From Mucilaginibacter ginsenosidivorax (GTDB lineage: Bacteria; Bacteroidota; Bacteroidia; Sphingobacteriales; Sphingobacteriaceae), in assembly GCF_007971525.1 (NCBI RefSeq), contig NZ_CP042437.1:2170001-2234000 (forward strand): a DNA stretch of 64,000 bases. Reading direction: 5' to 3'. A program made the translations under genes and the position numbers. This document shows, in pieces, positions 1 to 8,114 of the stretch (position 1 is its first letter; each line of letters begins with the position of its first letter). The notes under the pieces were generated by a model. It did no database searches, was not told the origin of the DNA, and worked only from the letters and a program-made list of their open reading frames with translations.

Positions 1-1581
1 GGCGTTATCATTGGGTTTCCATTTAAGCCACGAGTTACGGCGCTCGCTATCGCCACGCAGTACAATCAGGTTTTGAGCAGTATCGGGTTTTGCGCCAACT
101 CCTTTACCAAACACCCGGAAGCCCGATAACGCAAACTTTCCTGTTGGCATATGCAGGTTTACCATTTTCAGGTAACGCGCTTTCACAGGTGTTTTTAGTT
201 CGATATAATCATGTGGTACATCTTTTTTGTTTTGGCTTTTGTCAATCAAAGGTTTCCATGTTTTTCCATCTGCCGACGAATAAACTATATACTGATGATA
301 AACGCCTAATGATTTGCCCATAAACGTGGCATCCTGGTCGGCATAGTTAATTTGCACTGCGTTGATGGTACTGGTTTCGCCCAGGTCAGTTTTAAACCAT
401 TCGCCTTTGCTGGCAGTTTTGGCGCTCCAATAGGTTTTAATATCCTCGTCAACCGCATTATTGGCGTAATAAGCGCCCAGGGTTGATGATACTTCTACCG
501 GTTTATTGAAGTTTAACAGCATCCATCCTGTAAAGTTGCTTTGCAGGTGGTCTTCGGCACCAGTGGCCAAATATTGAGGATAATCGCCGTAAGCGGTGTT
601 GCAGTACAGCGTTCCATCTTTATCAAAACCTGCGGGCCAAAAGCCAATACGGCGTTCAAAGTTATTTTTTACCGAAATCCCCATGGTGCTGATATGCCAG
701 TAGTTACCAAACTTATCGGCCCAGGTTGCCCCGTGCCCTGCTCCTTTTGCAAAGCCGCCGGGCTTGTACGAAAATGGATTATGCTTTTGATAGGTGAATG
801 GGCCAAGCGGCTTATCGCCCACAAAAACGCCATCGCCATAGCCGCTTTGTTCGGTGCCGGGCGCGCCAAATTGCAGGTAGTATTTACCGTTGTGTTTGTT
901 CATCCACGAGCCTTCAATAAAGGGCAGCAAAAACACGTTATCATTGTGCTCGCCAAAACGTTCCCAGCCATGCTTTTCTGGATCCAGCTTAACCATTTCT
1001 TTTTTGGGGCCGATAGGCTCAAATGTTTTACGGTCAATCTCCTGTCCGTAAAGCGGCAGGGTATTACTGGAGCCATGATAAATGTAAACCCGGCCATCAT
1101 CATCGGCAAACATACCGGGGTCCCAGGCGCCTACTTTAAAATAATCTTTAGCCGCTTTCCAGTCATCTTTGGTAGGGTTGGTACTCATCCACAGCGTAAA
1201 ATCCTTATTATAGGTTGATCCAATTACCAGCAAGGTATCGCCTAAAACTAATGTTGCAGGCGCGCAAAGCTCATCGCCGGCAACCTGGTTGTAGGGGCGT
1301 ACAAATTTGCGGTATACAAAATTCCAGTTCAGCATATCATCGCTCCACCAGTAACCAAACTGGTTGGTGCTAAACAGGTAATATTTGCCTTTAAATAAGG
1401 TCATGGTTGGGTCGGCAGTGGCGCGGTGTTTGCCCCAGCCTGCAAAACTATCAAAGGGGGTATAGCCATAATCGAGGTTTAGCGGGTTGCAATAAGTTAA
1501 CCTTTTGGTTTGCGCGTTGGCATCCCGCAGGAAAAAGTAAAGCAATAGTATCAGTAAAATACGGGCAGCTATCTTCATCAT
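1..1581 (-). CDS. GH43-type glycoside hydrolase with C-terminal discoidin-like domain (partial, 3' end off window)
   Basis: Secreted glycosidase, probably an arabinofuranosidase, xylosidase or galactosidase of GH43 type. I translated 527 residues by hand from an ATG-ATG start at 1581/1578; the frame stays open to the window edge. A signal peptide covers about residues 1-23 and ends in ANAQ. The five-bladed GH43 catalytic residues can be placed: base Asp57 (TADPTM), pKa-modulating Asp154 (AWDPGMF) and acid Glu223 (FIEGSWM). From about residue 375 the protein resembles an F5/8 type C (CBM32-like) sugar-binding domain. It diverges from the GH42 gene across a 232-bp gap, which suggests shared control. 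The subfamily and exact substrate cannot be read from the sequence, and the true C-terminus lies outside the window. Confidence 0.85.
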   Translation of the reverse strand, partial: MMKIAARILLILLLYFFLRDANAQTKRLTYCNPLNLDYGYTPFDSFAGWGKHRATADPTMTLFKGKYYLFSTNQFGYWWSDDMLNWNFVYRKFVRPYNQVAGDELCAPATLVLGDTLLVIGSTYNKDFTLWMSTNPTKDDWKAAKDYFKVGAWDPGMFADDDGRVYIYHGSSNTLPLYGQEIDRKTFEPIGPKKEMVKLDPEKHGWERFGEHNDNVFLLPFIEGSWMNKHNGKYYLQFGAPGTEQSGYGDGVFVGDKPLGPFTYQKHNPFSYKPGGFAKGAGHGATWADKFGNYWHISTMGISVKNNFERRIGFWPAGFDKDGTLYCNTAYGDYPQYLATGAEDHLQSNFTGWMLLNFNKPVEVSSTLGAYYANNAVDEDIKTYWSAKTASKGEWFKTDLGETSTINAVQINYADQDATFMGKSLGVYHQYIVYSSADGKTWKPLIDKSQNKKDVPHDYIELKTPVKARYLKMVNLHMPTGKFALSGFRVFGKGVGAKPDTAQNLIVLRGDSERRNSWLKWKPNDNA

Positions 1582-1813
1582 ATATGCACTGGTTTATATA
1601 GGTAATAACAGGATGCTAATATCTGTTTTTAAACAACAATTAAAAGATGACTTACTACTACATTTACTGCACAAAAGCACCCGGTTTGGCTAAAAGCTTG
1701 CCTAACCCCGGCAAGCAATGTTTAAAAGCGTAAACTTTTTATTATTATGTGTTAAAAACACAATTAATTTGTAGATTCATGCCCGAAACCAATTTGTACC
1801 AAAATCCAGTTTT

Positions 1814-3898
1814 ATGAAAAAGAAATACCTACTGCTTTTCATTGTGCAATTATGTTTTTGCGCCGCTTCATTTGCGCAATATCCCAAAATGGATAAGCTG
1901 CTTTACGGCGTAGCCTATTATGATGAGTATATGCCTTATGAGCGCCTTGAAAAAGATGTGCAGATGATGAAGGAAGCGGGTATAAATGTAGTGCGCATTG
2001 CCGAATCGACCTGGAGCACCGTTGAACCGCAGGATGGTGTTTTTGATTTTACCCATATAGACAGGATGCTGGCGGCCATGCAAAAAGGCGGCATCAAAGT
2101 AATTGTTGGCACGCCTACTTATGCTATACCCACCTGGATGGCCAGAAAGCATCCCGAAATATTAGCCATTACGCCATCGGGCCAAAACCAATACGGGCCA
2201 AGGCAAAATATGGATATCACCAATACCGATTTCAGGATGTATGCCGAGCGGGTGATCCGCAAGATAATGGAGCATGTGAAAGATAACCCCGCGGTTATTG
2301 GTTACCAGGTTGATAACGAAACCAAATCATACGGTACATCGGGCCCAAATGTGCAGGCGCTGTTTGTAAAATACATGCAGGCCAAATATAAAACGCTTGA
2401 TAATATCAATCATATTTTCGGGCTGGATTACTGGAGCAACCGCATTAACGCCTGGGAAGATTTCCCATCGATGAATAACACCATTAATGGTAGTTTATCA
2501 TCTGAGTTTGCCAAGTTTCAGCGCCAGGTGGTTACACAATATTTAGGCTGGCAAGCGGCCATTGTGCGCGAATACAAACGCCCCGACCAATTTATTACCC
2601 AAAACTTTGACCTTGACTGGCGCGGCTCATCTTTCGGTATCCAGCCTGATGTTGATCATTTTGCGGCTGCCAAGGTAATGGATATAGCGGGAATAGATAT
2701 TTATCACCCCAGCCAGGATAAGCTTACAGGCGCCGAGATTTCTTTTGGCGGCGACCTTACCCGCTCCATGAAGGGCGGTAAAAACTATTTGACCATAGAA
2801 ACCGAAGCACAAGGGTTTGCCCAATGGACACCTTACCCGGGCCAGTTAAGATTGCAGGCCTTTAGCCACCTGGCATCGGGCGCCAACATGGTTGGATACT
2901 GGCCATGGCACTCCATCCACAACTCGGCCGAAACTTATTGGAAAGGATTGTTAAGCCATGATTTTGAACCCAACCCGGTTTATAATGAGGCTAAAACTAT
3001 CGGTAAGGATTTTGACCGGTTAAGCCCGAAACTGATTAACCTGAAAAAGAAAAACGATGTAGCCATATTATTCAGCAACGAGGCACTTACGGGCTTTAAA
3101 GCTTTTGGTTTTGGATGGGGTGTGCGCACAGGCTATAATGAGGTGCTCCGCCAACTGTATGATGGCCTATACCACATGAACGTAGGCTGCGATTTTGTTG
3201 ACCCTACGAGCCTGAACATCGAAAACTATAAATTACTGGTGGTACCGGTTTTGTATGCCGCACCCGATAGTTTATTACAACGACTTAACCGTTACGTAAA
3301 AAATGGTGGGCACATCATCTACACCTTTAAAAGCGGCTTCAGCGACGAAAATGTTAAAGTGCGCACAACCCACCAGCCGGGCATTATTAACGAGGCGTTG
3401 GGGATTTACTACAGCCAGTTTACCGTACCCGAAAACGTTGGCCTTAAAGGCGATGATTTTAACCTGAAACCTGAAGATAAAAAATTGAATACCTGGATGG
3501 AACTCATCACCCCTACCACTGCAAAGGTACTGGCCTATTACGACCACCCGGTTTGGGGCAAATACGCCGCCATCACCGAAAACACATACGGCAAAGGCCT
3601 GGCAACCTACATTGGCTGCGTTACAACAAGCGCCGTTACCGATAAAATACTGGCTGACGCGGTTAAAAAAGCAGGCCTTTGGGGTACCGATCAGCAATTG
3701 GCTTTCCCGCTGATTACCAAGTATGGCGTAAACCAGGCCGGTAAAACGGTACACTATTATTTTAATTACTCGGATAAGGAAGTAAACTTTATATATCCTT
3801 ATGGGAATGGGAAAGAGTTATTTTCGGGAGCAAGTGTGAGCAGTAACTCGGCTATGCAGTTGGAACCGTGGGGGATGAAGATTGTGGAGGTGAATTAA
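1814..3898 (+). CDS. Secreted GH42-type beta-galactosidase
   Basis: Retaining glycoside hydrolase of family 42, hydrolysing terminal beta-galactosides (some members act on alpha-L-arabinopyranosides). The 694 residues match the family length. A signal peptide of about 21 residues ends at SFA/Q. The TIM barrel starts near YGVAYYDEYMP (31-41). The acid/base is Glu169 in YQVDNET and the nucleophile is Glu329 in TIETEAQG, followed by the family-typical WTPYPGQLR stretch. The middle domain (about 400-600) is the Rossmann-like trimerisation domain, and the last about 60 residues form a small beta domain. Export is unusual for the classic cytoplasmic GH42 enzymes but common in Bacteroidota. It is divergent from the GH43 gene, so the pair may trim arabinogalactan-type side chains. 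Confidence 0.9.
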   Translation: MKKKYLLLFIVQLCFCAASFAQYPKMDKLLYGVAYYDEYMPYERLEKDVQMMKEAGINVVRIAESTWSTVEPQDGVFDFTHIDRMLAAMQKGGIKVIVGTPTYAIPTWMARKHPEILAITPSGQNQYGPRQNMDITNTDFRMYAERVIRKIMEHVKDNPAVIGYQVDNETKSYGTSGPNVQALFVKYMQAKYKTLDNINHIFGLDYWSNRINAWEDFPSMNNTINGSLSSEFAKFQRQVVTQYLGWQAAIVREYKRPDQFITQNFDLDWRGSSFGIQPDVDHFAAAKVMDIAGIDIYHPSQDKLTGAEISFGGDLTRSMKGGKNYLTIETEAQGFAQWTPYPGQLRLQAFSHLASGANMVGYWPWHSIHNSAETYWKGLLSHDFEPNPVYNEAKTIGKDFDRLSPKLINLKKKNDVAILFSNEALTGFKAFGFGWGVRTGYNEVLRQLYDGLYHMNVGCDFVDPTSLNIENYKLLVVPVLYAAPDSLLQRLNRYVKNGGHIIYTFKSGFSDENVKVRTTHQPGIINEALGIYYSQFTVPENVGLKGDDFNLKPEDKKLNTWMELITPTTAKVLAYYDHPVWGKYAAITENTYGKGLATYIGCVTTSAVTDKILADAVKKAGLWGTDQQLAFPLITKYGVNQAGKTVHYYFNYSDKEVNFIYPYGNGKELFSGASVSSNSAMQLEPWGMKIVEVN

Positions 3899-3959
3899 TT
3901 GTATTCCATATTGTCATCCCGAATAGTAAAATTTCGAGAAGTTCTGACGGGGAGTAAAT

Positions 3960-4163
3960 ATGTTAAATAAAGATCGTCATACTTCGTCGCTCCTCATGAC
4001 ATATCCAATTTTCCTGTCATCCTGAGGTACGAAGGATCTATCAGCGTGCATGCCCGATAGAAAAGTTCGTAAATAGATCCTTCGTACCTCAGGATGACAG
4101 TCTTTTATTTTTGATTGTTATTCCCTCTTTCAGAATTTCGCTAAATTTTACCACTCAGGATGG
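3960..4163. repeat. Palindromic repeat element, family A, long form
   Basis: The core at 4014-4100 is a perfect 28-bp inverted repeat (4014-4041 against 4073-4100) around a 31-base loop. Flanking sequence up to about 4163, including the words TTCAGAATTTC and TTTTACCACTCAG, recurs in order at 17850-18055, so the element is about 200 bp long. It fills the gap between the convergent GH42 and histidine kinase genes and could act as a bidirectional terminator. No ORF in it looks real. Confidence 0.8.
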
Positions 4164-4185
4164 ACAATTTTTTTTTAAAAGTACG

Positions 4186-5898
4186 CTACACCGCCCTTTT
4201 CAGCGTAAAGGCAAATCGGCTCCCTGCCCCTATTTCGCTATCAACCATAATATGCCCGCTTTGGGCTTCAATAAAATCTTTGGCTATGGCAAGGCCAAGG
4301 CCGGTGCCGGTTTGGTCGGCAGTGGCGTTGGGTACTTTAAAGTAGCGCTCAAATAACCGCGACAGGTATTGCTCTTCTATCCCTTTGCCATGATCTTTTA
4401 CCGAAAATTCAATCTCGTCGTTCTTGTGTTTTTTAACAGTTAGCTCAACAACTGATTTTTCATGGCTGTATTTTATAGCGTTCGATAACAGGTTGATCAA
4501 TACCCAGGTAGTTTTATCCAGGTCGGCATGTACCTCGGGCAGGGTATCATCGCATTTTACTTTGATGTTTACCTGCTTTTGATCGGCAGTAAACTTGATG
4601 GCCTTTACAGCATAATCAACAATATTACGGGGGTGTGTGCTGCCAAAATTAAGCTGTAGCTTACCGGTTTCAACCTGTGCCATATCCAGCAGTTCGCCGG
4701 TTATTTGCAGCAGGCGGCGGGCATCATCGTCAATATTTTCCAGCAGTTGCCTTTGCTCGGTGTTTACATTGCCTATGCGGTCGTCCTCCAGCAATTTCAG
4801 GCTCATTTTTATGGACGATATCGGCGTTTTCAATTCATGCGATATGGTTGCAATAAAATTAGTTTTGGCTTCATCCAGCTGCTGGTACTCGGTAATATTT
4901 TTCAGGATAATTACCTTACCTATCACTTTACTTTTGCTACTCACAGATAATGAATCGCGGCTGTAAAAGCTTTCGCGGTTATCGGCAAAAATCTTCAATC
5001 GTGGCTGTTCATTAATGAGCAGGTTGCGCAGCAGGTCGTTCTCCAACGCAATATCTGGTGCGTACCGGCCGGTAAGCTGTTCGGTCGTCATACCTATGAG
5101 GTTACATGCTACTTCGTTGGCAAATATGATAAACTGCTTTTCGTCTAAACCAATAATGGCATCGTGCATGGTGTTAATAATAGTCTCTATCCGTTTTTTT
5201 TCAAACAGGATGCTGGCCAGGTTACTGTTCTCGTACTCATCCAGCTTACGGGTCATATTGTTAAAAGCCTGCCCCAATTCGCCAAACTCATCATCCGAGT
5301 GAAAGTCAATCTGCTGGTGGTAATTACGGTTCGATACTTCTTTAATCCTCGCTGTTAATTCCTTTAAAGGATCGGCTATATAACCCGGAAAATTTACTGC
5401 GAAAGTAAAAGCGATGGTGAACAACAAAAAAGCACTTACGGCCACCAGCACATTTGCCCTGCTTGCCGTATCGGCAGCTATGGCATTTTTGCGCGAAATA
5501 GCATCCATATTTAAATGCATAATACTATAAATAAGCCGACGGGCGTGGCTCCTTAAAGGCAATTGCTCAGTTATATTGTTATTATGCTGCTTTATCTGCG
5601 TGTAAACCAGCGTTAATGAATCTGTTAATTCCTGCTCCCCTTTTTCTGTAACATTATGTTGCTGTAGTTTAAGGTTATTGTCGATAACCGCAATTTGTTT
5701 TGGCGAAAGCGGCTTATCATTCGCGTCAATAGCATCCTGCATGTTTTGGGTATACTGCAGTGTTTTATAATTATCCTTAAGTATTGCCCCCGCATCAGCC
5801 GACAGGCGGTTAAGGAAGTAAACAGATAACCCGCAGCAGGTGAGCGCCAGTACAAACAAGAAACCGATGCCTGTACGGAGTTTATTTTTAATAGTCAT
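4186..5898 (-). CDS. Sensor histidine kinase (HAMP-PAS-HisKA-HATPase), kdp operon
   Basis: Membrane sensor kinase of 570 residues. TM helices at about 11-30 and 147-170 flank a helical periplasmic domain of about 115 residues. A HAMP segment (170-222), a PAS domain (about 235-335) and a HisKA box with His354 in ISHELKTP follow. The ATPase domain shows the N box (LINLLSNAIKYS) and G boxes (DHGKGIE, GTGLGLAI). It starts 2 bp after the stop of the short KdpD, so the two are co-transcribed. Here the kinase half of a classical KdpD appears to be a separate polypeptide with its own sensory domain. The partner regulator is not adjacent; the nearest candidate is the sigma-54 regulator at 18077-19426. 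Confidence 0.9.
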   Translation of the reverse strand: MTIKNKLRTGIGFLFVLALTCCGLSVYFLNRLSADAGAILKDNYKTLQYTQNMQDAIDANDKPLSPKQIAVIDNNLKLQQHNVTEKGEQELTDSLTLVYTQIKQHNNNITEQLPLRSHARRLIYSIMHLNMDAISRKNAIAADTASRANVLVAVSAFLLFTIAFTFAVNFPGYIADPLKELTARIKEVSNRNYHQQIDFHSDDEFGELGQAFNNMTRKLDEYENSNLASILFEKKRIETIINTMHDAIIGLDEKQFIIFANEVACNLIGMTTEQLTGRYAPDIALENDLLRNLLINEQPRLKIFADNRESFYSRDSLSVSSKSKVIGKVIILKNITEYQQLDEAKTNFIATISHELKTPISSIKMSLKLLEDDRIGNVNTEQRQLLENIDDDARRLLQITGELLDMAQVETGKLQLNFGSTHPRNIVDYAVKAIKFTADQKQVNIKVKCDDTLPEVHADLDKTTWVLINLLSNAIKYSHEKSVVELTVKKHKNDEIEFSVKDHGKGIEEQYLSRLFERYFKVPNATADQTGTGLGLAIAKDFIEAQSGHIMVDSEIGAGSRFAFTLKRAV

Positions 5899-5900
5899 GG

Positions 5901-7028
5901 TTATGATAGTATTACAAGGTCTATATCAGTTTTTGACATTTTATTTAACAATTGAGTAAACACCGCCGTTTTCATAATAACCTGGTAAAATTTAAAGCGG
6001 GGTTTACCCAGGCAAATAGTTGTAATGTCGTATTTTTCGGCCGTTTCCCAAATGGTTTGGGCTATGCGGTCGCTTTTCACTTTAATTACTTCGCCCCCCA
6101 GTTGTGTTGCCAGTTTCATGTTATTAATAAGGTGACGCTGCGACGCAAGGTTTATTTTATCGCTGCTTTCCCGTGATGTTTGCACATACAAAACAAAAAA
6201 CTTTGAGCGGTAATATGATGATAACCTTGCCGTTTTACGAATAATTATTTTGGCCGATTCGTCATTGGTACTAATGCAGGCCAAAAAAAGTTCGGGCCGT
6301 AGTTTAATGGTTTTGGGTATTTCAATATCTATCTTCCGCTCAACCTGGTGGGCTACTTCGCGCAGGGCCAGTTCGCGCAGCTGTAAAATTCTATCGGCCT
6401 GGAAAAAGTTATTGAGCGCCATCGGCACTTTCTTTTCATCGTATATCTTGCCTTCCTTTAAGCGGTCTATCAGTTCATCGGCGGTAAGGTCGATGTTTAC
6501 CACTTCGTCTGCCAGTTGCAAAACCTTATCGGGTATACGCTCGTTTATTTTGGCCCCGGTTATGCGTTCCACCTCTTCGTTCAGGCTTTCCATATGCTGA
6601 ATGTTTACCGCGCTGATAACATTAATACCCGCGTTTAATATCTCCAGCACATCCTGCCAGCGTTTTTCATTGCTGCTGCCTTCAATATTGGTGTGGGCCA
6701 GTTCATCAACCAAAACCACCTCGGGGCGCAGGCTAATGATGGCTTTCAAATCCATCTCCTCCAGTTCTTTACCCTTGTAAAACAATTTGCGGCGCGGTAT
6801 CACCGGCAAACCCTCCAATTGGGCAACGGTTTCCTTGCGGTTATGCGTTTCAATATAGCCAATTTTAACGTCGATGCCGTTACGCATCAAAGCCTGGGCT
6901 TCCTGCAGCATGCGGAAGGTTTTGCCCACGCCAGCGCTCATGCCTATGTAAACCTTGAATTTCCCGCGTCTGGATTTTTTTATCAGCTCCAGGAAATGCT
7001 CAACCGATCGTTCTTTTTCGCCGTCCAT
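5901..7028 (-). CDS. kdpD: Short KdpD-like potassium sensor (KdpD plus USP domains, no kinase)
   Basis: 375-residue cytoplasmic protein that corresponds only to the N-terminal part of classical KdpD. It has the KdpD domain (about 20-230) with a Walker A motif GMSAGVGKT at 29-37 and the DELAHTN segment, then a universal-stress-protein fold (about 245-375). It lacks the four TM helices, HisKA and ATPase of the roughly 900-residue enterobacterial protein. The next gene, 2 bp downstream, supplies a kinase. The USP domain is known to sense K+ and nucleotides in other KdpD proteins; a similar role here is inferred. A repeat-filled gap of 384 bp separates it from kdpC upstream, but orientation and content still support one operon. 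Confidence 0.9.
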   Translation of the reverse strand: MDGEKERSVEHFLELIKKSRRGKFKVYIGMSAGVGKTFRMLQEAQALMRNGIDVKIGYIETHNRKETVAQLEGLPVIPRRKLFYKGKELEEMDLKAIISLRPEVVLVDELAHTNIEGSSNEKRWQDVLEILNAGINVISAVNIQHMESLNEEVERITGAKINERIPDKVLQLADEVVNIDLTADELIDRLKEGKIYDEKKVPMALNNFFQADRILQLRELALREVAHQVERKIDIEIPKTIKLRPELFLACISTNDESAKIIIRKTARLSSYYRSKFFVLYVQTSRESSDKINLASQRHLINNMKLATQLGGEVIKVKSDRIAQTIWETAEKYDITTICLGKPRFKFYQVIMKTAVFTQLLNKMSKTDIDLVILS

Positions 7029-7035
7029 ATGCCCA

Positions 7036-7208
7036 AGCCCCCTCTAAATCTCCCCCCGAAGGGGGAGACTTTAAAATTTTAATTTATCTAACACTTATTA
7101 ATAACCATTATGTTTAAACCTGCACAGATCCCATTTTGATTTACGACCAAGTTTAAAACCTATGCCAATCAAAAGTCTCCCCATTCAGGGGGAGATTTAG
7201 AGGGGGCT
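7036..7208. repeat. Inverted-repeat element, family B, copy 1
   Basis: Two half-elements in opposite orientation, at 7036-7071 and about 7173-7208. They share the words GCCCCCTCTAAATCTCC and GGGGGAGATTTAGAGGGGGC, with about 100 bp of AT-rich sequence between them. It begins 7 bases upstream of the kdpD start codon. Four other copies occur in this window. Confidence 0.85.
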
Positions 7209-7324
7209 TTTTAATAAAAGGGAGAGCCCTCGCGGCCCCCCTTTTAAGGTATGAATGTTTCTCAAACTAACATATAATTAAACCAAAATTAACTATATAA
7301 CCATTCATACATATCTTGAGCCCA
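7209..7324. other. Intergenic spacer between two family B repeats
   Basis: Part of the 384-bp gap between kdpC and kdpD (7029-7412). Apart from the two repeat units it holds only AT-rich sequence. I see no ORF with family resemblance and no clear promoter. Any kdpD-specific promoter here would have to be found by experiment. Confidence 0.5.
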
Positions 7325-7414
7325 AGCCCCTCCTAAATCCTCCCCTGAAGGGGAGGACTTGAGAAAAACCTGCAATTCTAAATCTCGCCCTTTAGGGGAG
7401 ATTTAGAGGGGGCT
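7325..7414. repeat. Inverted-repeat element, family B, copy 2
   Basis: Half-elements at 7325-7364 and 7382-7414 in opposite orientation. The TAG stop codon of kdpC (7413-7415 on the minus strand) overlaps the end of the repeat, so the element begins exactly where kdpC ends. Confidence 0.85.
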
Positions 7415-7979
7415 ATTTTTTCAATTCATCCAAAGCCACATTCAGCTTCAGCACATTTACTTTTGACGGGCCAAATACGCCGAACACTGGTTTTTCGGTA
7501 TGCTCGTCAACCAGTTTGGTTACAACATCGGCAGATAAGCCACGTACTTTGGCAACGCGGGCCACCTGTACCTTTGCGCCTGCAGGCGAAAGGTCAGGAT
7601 CTAACCCACTACCCGATGCGGTAACCAGTTCGGCAGGGATCTGGGCGCGGGTTACACCGGGATTATGCTTTAAAAAATCCTGGATGCGGCCTTCTACCTG
7701 TTTCAAATAATCGGGGTTTGAGGGGCCTTTGTTTGAACCGCCCGAACCGGCAGCATTATAATCAACCGCAGATGGACGGCTCCAGAAGTATTCGTCTTTA
7801 GTGAATTTTTGGCCTTCGTTGGCATAACCAACCACGCGGCCTTTGTATGTTACAGTTTCCCCGTCACCATGACCGGGAGTTAATTTGCCCACACCGGCTA
7901 TAGCTAATGGATAAATACCGGCTGTAATTACTATCAGGATGATAGTTAACTTGATTGATGGCAACAAATATGTTTTCAT
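7413..7979 (-). CDS. kdpC: K+-transporting ATPase subunit KdpC
   Basis: 188-residue subunit that assembles with KdpA and KdpB and is needed for complex stability and ATP affinity. The chosen start is the ATG at 7979 (MKTYLLPSIKL). An in-frame upstream ATG at 8090 would add 37 residues read from the palindromic repeat, which is not credible. One N-terminal TM helix (about 5-27) is followed by the periplasmic KdpC domain. Family words seen are YFWSRPSA, GGSNKGPSNP and ITRAQIPAE-like VTRAQIPAELV, then ASGSGLDPDLSP. Its stop codon is embedded in a family B repeat. Confidence 0.95.
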   Translation of the reverse strand: MKTYLLPSIKLTIILIVITAGIYPLAIAGVGKLTPGHGDGETVTYKGRVVGYANEGQKFTKDEYFWSRPSAVDYNAAGSGGSNKGPSNPDYLKQVEGRIQDFLKHNPGVTRAQIPAELVTASGSGLDPDLSPAGAKVQVARVAKVRGLSADVVTKLVDEHTEKPVFGVFGPSKVNVLKLNVALDELKK

Positions 7980-7984
7980 TTTTT

Positions 7985-8114
7985 TGAGATTTGAGATATT
8001 AGATTTGAGATGTGAGATTAGCCCCGCATCCTTGAAATGTAGATCTGAGTGCGCTGATATAAGATATTCGACTTTTATTTTCTGTCTCAAATCTCATATC
8101 TCACATCTCATATC
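7985..8114. repeat. Inverted-repeat element, family E (kdpB-kdpC gap)
   Basis: Long imperfect palindrome built from GAGATTTGAGATG-like words on the left (7985-8019) and the complementary ATCTCATATCTCACATCTC on the right (about 8092-8114). It fills the kdpB-kdpC gap and reaches the kdpB stop codon. It is a different family from the repeats in the other kdp gaps. Confidence 0.75.

Noticed and set aside
541..1218. 225-residue plus-strand frame with hydrophobic segments
   Set aside because: Exactly antisense to the GH43-type gene, whose catalytic motifs are clear on the minus strand; no family resemblance in this frame.
3275..3754. 159-residue minus-strand frame
   Set aside because: Lies wholly inside the GH42 gene on the other strand and has no recognisable motif.
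4014..4100. Insertion sequence ends
   Set aside because: Strong inverted repeat but no transposase ORF and no obvious target duplication; kept as a palindromic repeat only.
7980..8090. 37-residue N-terminal extension of KdpC
   Set aside because: Would be read from the GAGATTTGAGATG palindrome; the internal ATG at 7979 opens a proper KdpC N-terminus.
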